This document shows, piece after piece, positions 25,801 to 33,177 of a stretch of DNA of 37,740 bases; positions within the stretch are counted from its first letter, which is position 1; each line of letters begins with the position of its first letter. Source of the stretch: JBDIBB01 sp039812685 (GTDB taxonomy: Bacteria > Acidobacteriota > Vicinamibacteria > Vicinamibacterales > JAFNAJ01). The position numbers were made by a program, and so were the translations under genes. Under the pieces are notes generated by a model. The model saw nothing but the letters and a program-made list of their open reading frames with translations. It did no database searches and had not been told where the DNA came from. The stretch lies in assembly GCA_039812685.1 (NCBI GenBank), contig JBDIBB010000027.1:1-37740 (forward strand), written 5' to 3'.

Positions 25801-28800
25801 GGCGCCGGCCGTGGAGACGAACACCAGCCCGGCAGGCGTCGGATCCGAGACCACCACGCCGGTGGCCACCGATGGTCCGTCGTTGGTCACCACGATGGTG
25901 TAGCTCACGGTGAGACCCGCGGTCGCCGTTGCCGGGCCGGTCTTCGTCAGCCGCACGTCGCCATCGATCGCCAGCGTGGAGGTGGCCGTCGAGCTGTTGT
26001 TCGACGGATCGGTATCCTGCGTCGTGGTCGTCACCGTGGCCGTGTTGGTCACCGGCGTGGGGGTGGTGTAGCCGGTCGGCACCTCGTAGGTGACGACGAT
26101 CGACCGGGTGGCACCCGGCGCCAGCGCACCAAGGGCGCACGGGAACGCCGTCGTGCAGTCACCGGCGGTGGAGATGAAGGTCAACCCCGTCGGCGTCGGG
26201 TCGAGCACCGTGACGTCGTCGGCCACCGATGGCCCGTTGTTGACGATCGACAGGGTGTAGGAGAACTGGGTCCCGGCCGTGACGCTCGCGGGCCCCGTCT
26301 TGACGATCGCCACGTCGGCGCGCGCCACCAGCGTCGTCTGCTCGGGGTCCGTGTTGTTGCCGGGGAACGGATCGGGCTCCGTGGCCGAAACCGTGGCGGT
26401 ATTGTCGATGACGCCGGGCGTGGGCGGCGTGCTGATGAGGATGCCCACGGCGGCGCTGCTTCCAGGCGCCAGCGTCCCGATGACGCAGGTCACGACCGGA
26501 TCGACGGCGCTGCATCCGGCGCTGCCGCTGACGAAGCTGGTGCCGGCAGGCAGCGTGTCGGCGATCGAGACCGCGGTCGCGGTGGCTGGCCCGCGGTTGG
26601 TGACCAGCAGCGTGTAGCTCACGTTGGTGCCGGCAACCGCGACGTCGGGCGCGTCCGTCTTGACGACGAGCAGGTCGGCGTCGGTCGGCGCGAGGACGGT
26701 CGTCGGTTCGGTCGCCTGGTCGTTGGACGGATTCGGATCCGGCGTGGACGAGGTGATCGTCACCGCGTTGGTGAGCGTGGTGCCGGAAGGCGTTGCGGCG
26801 TCCACGCGCACCGAGACGACGATCGAGGCCGTCGCGCCGGAGGCCAGGCTCGGGATCGTGCAGGTCACGACGCCGCCCACCGGCGGAGGACACGTCCAGC
26901 CCGCGGGCGCGGCGACCGACTCCAGCGTCACGCCGGCCGGCAGCGTGTCGGACACCGTCACGTTGGCGGCAGTGGCCGGGCCGTGGTTGCCGGCCGTCAG
27001 GGTGTAGGACAGCACCTGGCCCGGAACAACCGGATCGGCCGAGTCGGCCTTCGCCACGAAGAGATCCGCACTGGTCGGATCGGCGACCGTCGTCGGCTCG
27101 GCGGCCTCGTTGTTGTCGGGGTTGGGATCGGGCTCGTTGCCGGTCACCGTCGCGGTGTTGGTCACGGTGCCGGGCGCCGTTGCCGTCGCCACCACCGTCA
27201 CCGTCGCGGCGCTGCCGTTCGGAATGGTCCCCAGGTCGCACGTCAACGTGGCCGTGCCGGTGCAGCCGGCACCCTGCGTCGTCGTGGCCGACACCAGCAC
27301 GAGGGAGGCTGGCAGCACGTCGGTCAGCACCACGCCGGTGGCGTTCGACGGCCCGTCGTTGGTCACCACCACCGAGTAGGTCACATCCTGTCCCGTCTGC
27401 ACCGGGTCGGCGAGATCGACCTTCGTCACCGAGAGGTCCGCCATGCCGGAGGTGGCCACGTGCGTGGTCTCGATGTCGCGGTTGTTGTCGGGATTGGGGT
27501 CGACCGTGTCGGCGCGGACCGCGACGGCGTTGGTGAGCACGCTGCCGGCGGCCAGCGCCGACGAGACCGCCACCCGGACGAGGATGGTGTGGGACGCGCC
27601 GGAGGCCAGGCTCGGGATCGAGCAGGACACCGTCCCGGGCGCCCCGGGTGCAGGGGTGGTGCAGGACCACCCGGCCGCGGGCGACACCGACACGAACGCG
27701 GTGCCGCCGGGCAGCGGGTCGGACACGACCACGCCGGCGGCGGCGCTCGGCCCGGCATTCGACACCACGAGCGAGTAGTCGAGCGACGCCCCGGGCAGCA
27801 CCGGATCCGTCGAGTCGGTCTTCACGATCGACACGTCGGCCGTCTCGCGCTCGCCGAAGTTGTAGTTCTGGCCGGACGCATTGCCGCCGGTCGGGATCGA
27901 GAGCCCGCTGATGACGTCGTTGCCGGCGGTCCCGCCGAAGGGCGTGCCAGTCGTGTCGCGGCCGTCCACGTAGCCGGCCGGCTGCGTCTGCGTGAGCGTG
28001 TAGGTGCCCGGCCGCAGGTGATCGAACACGTAGGATCCGTCGGCGAGCGTGGTGGTCGTCAGCGTCACGTCGTTGCCGAGGTGATCGCGGCCCGTCAGGG
28101 TGACCGTCACGCCGGCGATCGGCAGCTCGCCCGGCTGGAACACGCCATCGTCATTGCGGTCCACGTAGACGAAGCCGGAGATCGAGTTGGTGAACAGCGT
28201 CACCATCGCGGGATCGGACGCGGCGTAGGTGTTGGCCGCACCGCCAGGATCGGCCGGATTGCCCGTGCGTTCGTAGGCGAATCCGTTCAGCGCCGACCGC
28301 TGCCCCGGCGCGCCGGGAAGGCTCGTGTGCGTCGTCGCTGCCGTGTTGGTGACCACCTGTCCCGGCGTCGCCGACGTCGCGACGGTCGCGTTGAACGTGA
28401 TCGTACTGGTCGCACCCAGCGGGAACGTGGGCCACGACGCCGCCATCGTCCCGGACGCCTCGGAGAGCGAGGCGGGCGCCAGCCCGGCGGTGTGCTGCAG
28501 GTTGCCCGCGAACACGAGGCCGGCAGGCAGCGCGTCGGACAGCGCGACGTCGAATGCGCCGGCATCGCTGGAGCCGGCGTGCGAGACGACGAGCGTCACC
28601 GTCACCGTGTCACCCGCGTCAGCCCCGGACGGCGCGATCTGCTTGTCGACGGTCAGCGTCGGCTCGACCACCGTGACGTCGGGCGCCGACGCCGGCGTCT
28701 GAACCCCGGACGCCGTCCAGACGGCGCTGTTGTTGCGCCGCTGGCCGCGGACGTTGCCGACGGTGTTGAGCACCACCGCGCGATAGGTCACCGTGATGGT

Positions 28801-31800
28801 CTCGGCGACGCTGCTGTTGACGTCGGTGTTCGTGATGGTTCCGAAATCGAAGGTGATCCGGCTGCCGGCCGTCTCCGGCGACACGCCGGGGTTGCCGACC
28901 ACGCGACCGGCCAGCACCGCGGGGAACCCGCCGGGAATCGAGGTCGTCACCGCGCCGGGATCGCTCACCACGATGCTGTCGAAGGCCACGAAGGCCAGAC
29001 CGGGGTCCAGCGTATCGACGAGCGTGACGTTGTGGGACACGGCCTCCGGGACGGTCACGGTGAGGGTGTAGGTGAGGATTTCGCCGATGGCGACGTTGGC
29101 GCCCGTCGTGTGCGCCTGGTCGGTGGTCACGAAGGCCTTCACCATGCTCGGGCTGCTGACGGTAACCGTCGCGCTCCCCTGCGCCACGTGATCGTTCGAA
29201 CTGCCGCCGGGATCGGCCGGGTTGCCCGTGCGCTCGTACGCGAGCGTGTTGTGCGTCGAGATCTGGCCGGGTGCGCCAGGCAGGCTCGTCCACGTCGAGG
29301 TGGCGGTGTTGGTGAGGACTGTGCCGGTGACCGGCGCCGCATCGACCCGCGCGACCACCGTGAAGACCGACGACTGGCCGACGTTCAGGCGATCGAACGT
29401 GGCGGTGAGGCCGTTGCCCGACGGCGTGGGGCCCGTCGTCGGCGCTACGCCGCTGGCGTGCGCGATCGAGACCAGCGTCAGTCCTGACGGAAGGGGGTCG
29501 GCGAGCGTGACGTCGAAGGCATCGGCGGCATTGGTGGCCGTCGGGTTCGACAGCGTCACGGTGAAGCTGATCAGGTCGTCGGCATCACCCGTGGCCGGCA
29601 CCGCGGACTTCGTCACCTGCAGGACCGGCTCCACCACCGTGACGTTGGGCGCCGAGGCCGAGGCCGTTCCCCCGGTGTAGGCCAGCGACGCCGCGTTGTT
29701 GATCCCCGTGCCGCGATTGTTGCCGGCGCTGTTGAGCACGACCACGCGATAGACGATGACGATCGTCTCTGGCGTCGCGTTGTCCGTGTTGACATTGGTG
29801 AGCGTGCCGAAGTCGAGCACGAGCCGGCGTCCGTCGTTCACCGCGCCGCTGGATGGGTTGCTGATGACCGCCGCCGTCCGCACATCGTCGAACGTTCCCC
29901 TGCTGGTCGTCAGCTCGGGGGAGGACGCCGTGATGGAGTCCACCGCTACGAACGCCAGGCCGGGATCGAGCACGTCGGTGAGCACCGCCGACGGCGTCGT
30001 CCCCTCGGGAACACGGATCGTGAGCGTGTAGGTGACGACCTCGCCGATGGCAACGCTGGCGCCTGTCGTGTGGGCCTGGTCCGTCGCGGTGACGGTCTTG
30101 ATCATCGACGATGGAGCGGTCGTCACCGTGGCGGGGTCGGTCAGGTCCACCGTGGTGAAATCGGGTCCGCCTTCGGTGCCAGCGTAGTTGGTCAGCGTCG
30201 CGGTATTCGTCAACGCCTGGTTGGCTCCGACGCCGGCAGCCAGCACCAGGTCGTAGGTGATCACCACGATGTTGGTTCCCGACCCGGCGCTGTAGGCGTG
30301 CAGCGCACCTTGGTCGACGGCGGGATCGGTCAGGATCAGGCCGTTGCCGAACAGGCCGCCGCCACCGCCGAACGGCCCGCCGCCGAGGTCGGTGAACGCC
30401 AGCGGCGTCCCGTTGCCGTCGGTCACGCTGAGGTTGAGCGCCGCCAGGGTCGGCGGCACGACGAAGCCGGCCGGCAGCGTGTCGCGCAGTGTGACGTCGA
30501 AGGCTCCCTCCGGACCGTTCCCGATGTTCTCGACCACGATGGCGAAGGTGACGGCGTCGCCGGCATCGATGCCCGAGACGTTGCTGTCGATCGGCGAGGC
30601 TGACAGGCCGGCCGACGTGATCGCGCCCGTGCCCCGGAACCCGGATGATCCGGGCGCGGTGAAGCCGACGGGGCCCACGGTCGCCGGCGTGAAGGTGCGC
30701 GCCGGGTTGTCGCTGGCGACCACGCCCTTGGCGATGCGCAGGCTCGGCTCGTTCAGCTGGATCTGGACGATGGCATCGAGAATGGAGGGGGCCGAATTCG
30801 TCGTGCCCTCCCGCGCCCGCGCCTGGTTGGTGAGGAACAGCCCGTCGGCGAACGGCTGGTTGCTGGCCGTCACCGTGAACAGGATGTCGATCACCCTGGG
30901 CGCGTTCGCCGGATCGTCAACTTCCGGATAGTCGAACGTGATGGCATTGCTGCCGACGTCGGCCGCAAGCGTGGGCACGACGCCCGAGAACGCACGGAAC
31001 GTGTCATCGGGGCCGAATTGCGCCCGGCCGGCTGGCGGCGGCGCCGCGCCGACGACGTCGTCGAACGCAACGACCTCGGCTGCGAACAGCACCGGCAGCG
31101 GCAGGTAGTCGCTGATCGTCAGCGGCTCCACGTCGCTCGACGGCAGCGTGTACCGCAGGCGGTAGGTGACTGTATCGCCGGGGCCGAGCCGGGGGGTGCC
31201 GAAGTTCGTGTCGCCGTTGATGGCGTAGATCGACTTCGTCAGCGTGCCCGTCAGGATCTGCACGCCGGCGCTGCTGCCGTCCTGCTCGTCGAACCCGGTC
31301 GGGGTGCTCGCGTCGGCGACCGACAGCACGTCGGCGCTCACGGTGACGTCGTTCTCGAGCACGTCGCCGTGATCGACCGACGGATCTCCCGACGGGAAGG
31401 TGTTGGTGAACTCGTCCTGGATGATCGCGCGGTACGTGATGCGCAGCGTCGTGCCGCCGCCGTTGAACACGGCGCAACTGGGCGCGGGGCCGCCCGTGCC
31501 GGCCGCCGGCACGCAGCCGCCGACCAGGCGCCCGCCGGCGCCGCGGGCGATCAGTTCCTGCGACACGCTGAAAGTCGCCGTCGTCTCGCCCGTCACGACC
31601 GTATCGACCACGAAGGAGAAGTTCGCGGCGTCCATGGCCGCATCGGCGGACCCGCCCGCGTGGGCGATCACCGACAGGCGCGGGCTCGTCCCGTCGTGAC
31701 GCTGGCCGTCGGTGAGGACATCGGTGACGACGAGGTTCTGGAAGGCGAAGTAGTCGGAGACCTGGACGTCGAGGGTGTACTCGAGCGTGTCGCCGGGCGA

Positions 31801-33024
31801 AGGCCCCGCCGCGCCCGTGTCCACGGCGATGGTCACGCCCTTCTGGATGGCGAGCGACCTGGGCGCGAGCGTGTGCTCGGGCACCCCGCCGGTGCCCGCC
31901 GCCGACACCGGTCCCTGCGTGTCGCGCGTGTCGATCGGCACCCAGGAGCCCTGCGCCGCGGCCTGGTTCTCGGAGACCGCATCGTCGCCGGTATCGGCCG
32001 GGATGATCACGGCCGAGGCCGCATCGACGCGCGGCACGTAGAAACTGAACTCGAGGATGGCATCCTCGGCGCCTGACGTGCCGGTCACGCTCGCGAACCG
32101 CCGCGTCAGCGTGCCGCCCGGCGTCGTCGTCGACGGCGTCGCCACGGCCGTCACAGGGGGAGAGCCGATCGCAGAAGCGGCGGTGACCGCCAGGAACTGC
32201 AGGTTGGACGGCAGCGCGTCGGTCACGTCGAGCACGGTCACCGTCTGCCCCTCCGCGATGTCGACCGCGATCCGGTACCGCCGCGGGAAGTTCGGGCCGG
32301 TCGCCGTCTCGTCCTCCGGACCGATGTAGGTCTTCGTCAGGCGCATGACGGTGGGCTCCACCGATGGCGCCACACCGGCCGCCGGGAACGTGCCGACGAT
32401 CGATGGATCCGTCGCCGGATTGGCCAGCGCGTCGTTGCCGTACTGGAACCCGCCCCGCGCCCGGATGGGCAGCGCGAAGCCCGCATCGGCGAGGTTGCTG
32501 AGACTGGCGGTGACCACCACCGCCGCGGGCGGCTGGTCGGGCGTGAAGCTGCCGAAGGGCAGCTGCAGCACGACGAGCTGATCGCCGGGCGTGCCGGTGA
32601 GGATCAGCGGGGCGCCCGTTGCGTCGACGGCATACGGGTGCGTCGCCTGCCCCGATGCGTTGAAGGTGATGGTCGTGGCCGTGACGGGCTGGCCGAGGTA
32701 GGTGGCCGACACGAACGTGATGCCATCGTCGAGTGCCGGGCCCGCGCCGTCGGCGCCGGTGGCCGGCAGGATCACGTCGATGAACGGCCCGTAGCCCGTC
32801 TGCGAGGGCGAGGCGTTGTCGAAGGCGACGGTGAAGGTGATCGGCGTGCCGATCAGCACCGACTGATCGAGAGCAGACACCGTCACCTGCGGCACGGCCT
32901 GCGCGAATGCACTGAGAGCCGGCGCCATCGCGAGCGCCGCCAGCACGCCGATCCGCCACACCGAACGACGGGCCATCGACAGCAGCCCGATCCCCACCGC
33001 ACCCACAAGACGCCGGCCCCTCAT
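21508..33024 (-). CDS. Giant exported DUF11/SdrD-type repeat protein (about 3,838 residues)
   Basis: One uninterrupted frame. The start at 33024 follows a GGGGGG ribosome-like site; the signal peptide core is IGVLAALAMAPALSAFAQA. Layout: N-terminal beta-sandwich/DUF11-like units (about 45-970); two long units of about 320 residues (about 975-1611); one SdrD B-like domain (about 1613-1725, GFVYVDRNDDGVFQPGE); 13 DUF11 units averaging 124 residues (about 1728-3346), of which the last two are degenerate; two calcium-type DxDGDG motifs of thrombospondin type 3 (about 3348-3386); and four repeats of about 110 residues around an AEG motif (about 3388-3838). Most DUF11 units carry one Cys pair, likely a disulfide. 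No LPXTG, PEP-CTERM or C-terminal helix is seen. It is probably a secreted or surface fibre for adhesion; no enzyme domain is recognised. Confidence 0.9.
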   Translation of the reverse strand: MRGRRLVGAVGIGLLSMARRSVWRIGVLAALAMAPALSAFAQAVPQVTVSALDQSVLIGTPITFTVAFDNASPSQTGYGPFIDVILPATGADGAGPALDDGITFVSATYLGQPVTATTITFNASGQATHPYAVDATGAPLILTGTPGDQLVVLQLPFGSFTPDQPPAAVVVTASLSNLADAGFALPIRARGGFQYGNDALANPATDPSIVGTFPAAGVAPSVEPTVMRLTKTYIGPEDETATGPNFPRRYRIAVDIAEGQTVTVLDVTDALPSNLQFLAVTAASAIGSPPVTAVATPSTTTPGGTLTRRFASVTGTSGAEDAILEFSFYVPRVDAASAVIIPADTGDDAVSENQAAAQGSWVPIDTRDTQGPVSAAGTGGVPEHTLAPRSLAIQKGVTIAVDTGAAGPSPGDTLEYTLDVQVSDYFAFQNLVVTDVLTDGQRHDGTSPRLSVIAHAGGSADAAMDAANFSFVVDTVVTGETTATFSVSQELIARGAGGRLVGGCVPAAGTGGPAPSCAVFNGGGTTLRITYRAIIQDEFTNTFPSGDPSVDHGDVLENDVTVSADVLSVADASTPTGFDEQDGSSAGVQILTGTLTKSIYAINGDTNFGTPRLGPGDTVTYRLRYTLPSSDVEPLTISDYLPLPVLFAAEVVAFDDVVGAAPPPAGRAQFGPDDTFRAFSGVVPTLAADVGSNAITFDYPEVDDPANAPRVIDILFTVTASNQPFADGLFLTNQARAREGTTNSAPSILDAIVQIQLNEPSLRIAKGVVASDNPARTFTPATVGPVGFTAPGSSGFRGTGAITSAGLSASPIDSNVSGIDAGDAVTFAIVVENIGNGPEGAFDVTLRDTLPAGFVVPPTLAALNLSVTDGNGTPLAFTDLGGGPFGGGGGLFGNGLILTDPAVDQGALHAYSAGSGTNIVVITYDLVLAAGVGANQALTNTATLTNYAGTEGGPDFTTVDLTDPATVTTAPSSMIKTVTATDQAHTTGASVAIGEVVTYTLTIRVPEGTTPSAVLTDVLDPGLAFVAVDSITASSPELTTSRGTFDDVRTAAVISNPSSGAVNDGRRLVLDFGTLTNVNTDNATPETIVIVYRVVVLNSAGNNRGTGINNAASLAYTGGTASASAPNVTVVEPVLQVTKSAVPATGDADDLISFTVTLSNPTATNAADAFDVTLADPLPSGLTLVSIAHASGVAPTTGPTPSGNGLTATFDRLNVGQSSVFTVVARVDAAPVTGTVLTNTATSTWTSLPGAPGQISTHNTLAYERTGNPADPGGSSNDHVAQGSATVTVSSPSMVKAFVTTDQAHTTGANVAIGEILTYTLTVTVPEAVSHNVTLVDTLDPGLAFVAFDSIVVSDPGAVTTSIPGGFPAVLAGRVVGNPGVSPETAGSRITFDFGTITNTDVNSSVAETITVTYRAVVLNTVGNVRGQRRNNSAVWTASGVQTPASAPDVTVVEPTLTVDKQIAPSGADAGDTVTVTLVVSHAGSSDAGAFDVALSDALPAGLVFAGNLQHTAGLAPASLSEASGTMAASWPTFPLGATSTITFNATVATSATPGQVVTNTAATTHTSLPGAPGQRSALNGFAYERTGNPADPGGAANTYAASDPAMVTLFTNSISGFVYVDRNDDGVFQPGELPIAGVTVTLTGRDHLGNDVTLTTTTLADGSYVFDHLRPGTYTLTQTQPAGYVDGRDTTGTPFGGTAGNDVISGLSIPTGGNASGQNYNFGERETADVSIVKTDSTDPVLPGASLDYSLVVSNAGPSAAAGVVVSDPLPGGTAFVSVSPAAGWSCTTPAPGAPGTVSCSIPSLASGASHTILVRVAVSSALAAGSVLTNAVAVRADTVDPNPDNNRDIETTHVATSGMADLSVTKVDLADPVQTGQDVTYSVVVTNDGPSNATGVVLTDVLPASLVLVSATTTQGAGCTGTATLTCDLGTIPNGSAATVTVVATATAPGTVTNTATVTGNEPDPNPDNNEAAEPTTVADPTSADLFVAKADSADPVVPGQVLSYTLTAGNHGPATAANVTVSDTLPAGVTLESVAAPAGWTCPPPVGGVVTCTIPSLASGATASIVVSVRVDAATPSGTTLTNAVTITSSTPDPNPSNDQATEPTTVLAPTDADLLVVKTDAPDVAVAGTNVSYTLLVTNRGPATATAVSIADTLPAGTSFVSGSAGCSAVDPVVTCVIGTLAPGSSAAVGILISTPPTPGVIDNTATVSATEPDPFPGNNTDPEQTTLVARADVAIVKTGPASVTAGTQFSYTLSIVNNGPSVADDVTVLDPTPTGLTFISTAGDCTTAFPCALGALAPGATRSIVVTYEVPTGYTTPTPVTNTATVTTTTQDTDPSNNSSTATSTLAIDGDVRLTKTGPATATAGLTVSYTIVVTNDGPSVATGVVVSDPTPAGLVFVSTAGACTTAFPCALGSMAPGETRTIVVTYQVPPDYSAPDPIVNIATVSATSGDSNPANNSASATTALGPPSADLAVTKAGPATAVPGSQVTYSITVTNAGPSTATGVSLADPTPPGLVFVSTAGACTTTFPCALGAMAPGEVRVIQATFEVPSGYTLPDPIVNTATVSSSTPDPTPGNDTASAETTVGADLVLVKTATPSPVVAGAILEYELVSTNLGGRIADNLTIADAVPAGTTFVSASMSDGQVCGTLPAAGGTGTIRCTWPGQTLVGATRTLVIRVLVNSGLAAGETIVNTAVTSSDVNDPDPSNDTATTSTPVVQSADIAVAKSVDQPTPNYGDEVTFTIVVSNNGPSDATGVVVVDALPVGLEFVSAAPGQGAYDQGTGAWTIGALPTGHSTQMTLTARVLRLGTIVNTATRTASGQPDPDTSNNSGAATLSPNPVADVRVHKAVDRALPNVGDTITYTVQVDNAGPNDATGVVVNDTLPAGLELVSATVTRGTYDPVTGTWVIGPVTALAPSTETVLTIVARVTRTEPIVNTARKTVQNEFDPVEPNNTSSVTVNGQAADLQVVKTVDDTTPRPGQTVTFAIVVTNNGPSAADDVVLQDVTPAGLAFVSADASRGTYSPVTGLWRVGRLEASGSGATATLTVSATVTSAGVLVNTASVVGASVPDPNPSNDRAGARLEIDTSPIDLALVINRVGDACQTGSQVDFFVSVTNVEAATVSGPIVVSLELPDGLTYSWASDGWSCRAVGRSVVCQTTDVALDRHVTTTLRISTLATAPIGAAQWAYASVMHAEDSRPENNVDYMPVCGEPVVRIPIDPVDLQAAMAPIAGELHAGDIVTVRTTVANHGPDPSPTTTVVGFVPDFAELVSAIPDRGTCVTAPTPSCDLGPLPVAASTGVSWRLRLSREGVFRFGVAALGTEFDPLLANNADALTMVVQPGEPQVRDTDGDGMPDEYESIVGLNPLVDDAAEDADGDGVSNLAEYEAGTHPRGRFSRYVAEGSSGDFFSTRFALFNPSDAGAASVVLRLQFEDGTTRSVVKALPRLGRLTIDARELIGDTPGSFAAVLESDRLVVVDRTMRWDARGYGSHAESAVAAPALRWYLAEGATHDGMQVFYLVQNPGDREAAIQVRYLRPAPAPPVEREYAVGPHSRLTIWVNLIEGLEAVDVSGDVRSTNGVPIIVERAMYLDRPDERFSAGHAAAGVTELATTWMLAEGATGDFFDEYVLIANPGDRQAEVSVTYSLEDATTIARQHTVAPGSRYTILVDAEDPRLASAAVSARVQVTNDVPVAVERAMWWPGSTTSSWYEAHVSAGTRSAARRWAVAEGETGGADRAATFVLVANTAPAAGSVRVTVATEQGLIRSRTFALAADARLTVDVAREFPEVTNARFGVLVESLGPAFAPIVVEWAMYGSPDGRMWAAGSGAVATPLP
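25410..26190 (-). repeat. Three close DUF11 repeats with near-identical core
   Basis: A core encoding TTxFPCALG recurs at about 25421, 25781 and 26138, spaced 360 and 357 nt (120 and 119 codons). DNA identity around these cores is clearly higher than between other units, which suggests recent duplication or gene conversion within the gene. Confidence 0.7.
28190..30115 (-). repeat. Two higher-order units of about 960 nt in the giant gene
   Basis: The segment encoding TDQAHTTGA-VAIGE recurs at about 30061 and 29101, 960 nt apart. The segment encoding YERTGNPADPGG recurs at about 29224 and 28261, 963 nt apart. The duplicated unit is thus about 320 residues and contains two DUF11-like folds plus a spacer. 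Confidence 0.75.
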
Positions 33025-33177
33025 CAGCCCCCCGGAATGCCCGTGCGGTCGCACGCGCGAGACGACCGGCCTATCGGTCGAACGGATGGGGTGCAATAGG
33101 ACCTGCGCCGGCGGTGCGGGACTGCGCCACCGCAGCTGTCGGCGAGCACCACCGGCGCCGGAGCGCGCGCGTCGCGG

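Noticed and set aside
24472..29487. A 5-kb open frame antisense to the giant repeat gene (1,671 codons)
   Set aside because: Very GC-rich codons rarely form stops on the opposite strand. The translation is Arg/Gly/His-rich with no domains, while the sense strand has clear DUF11 units.
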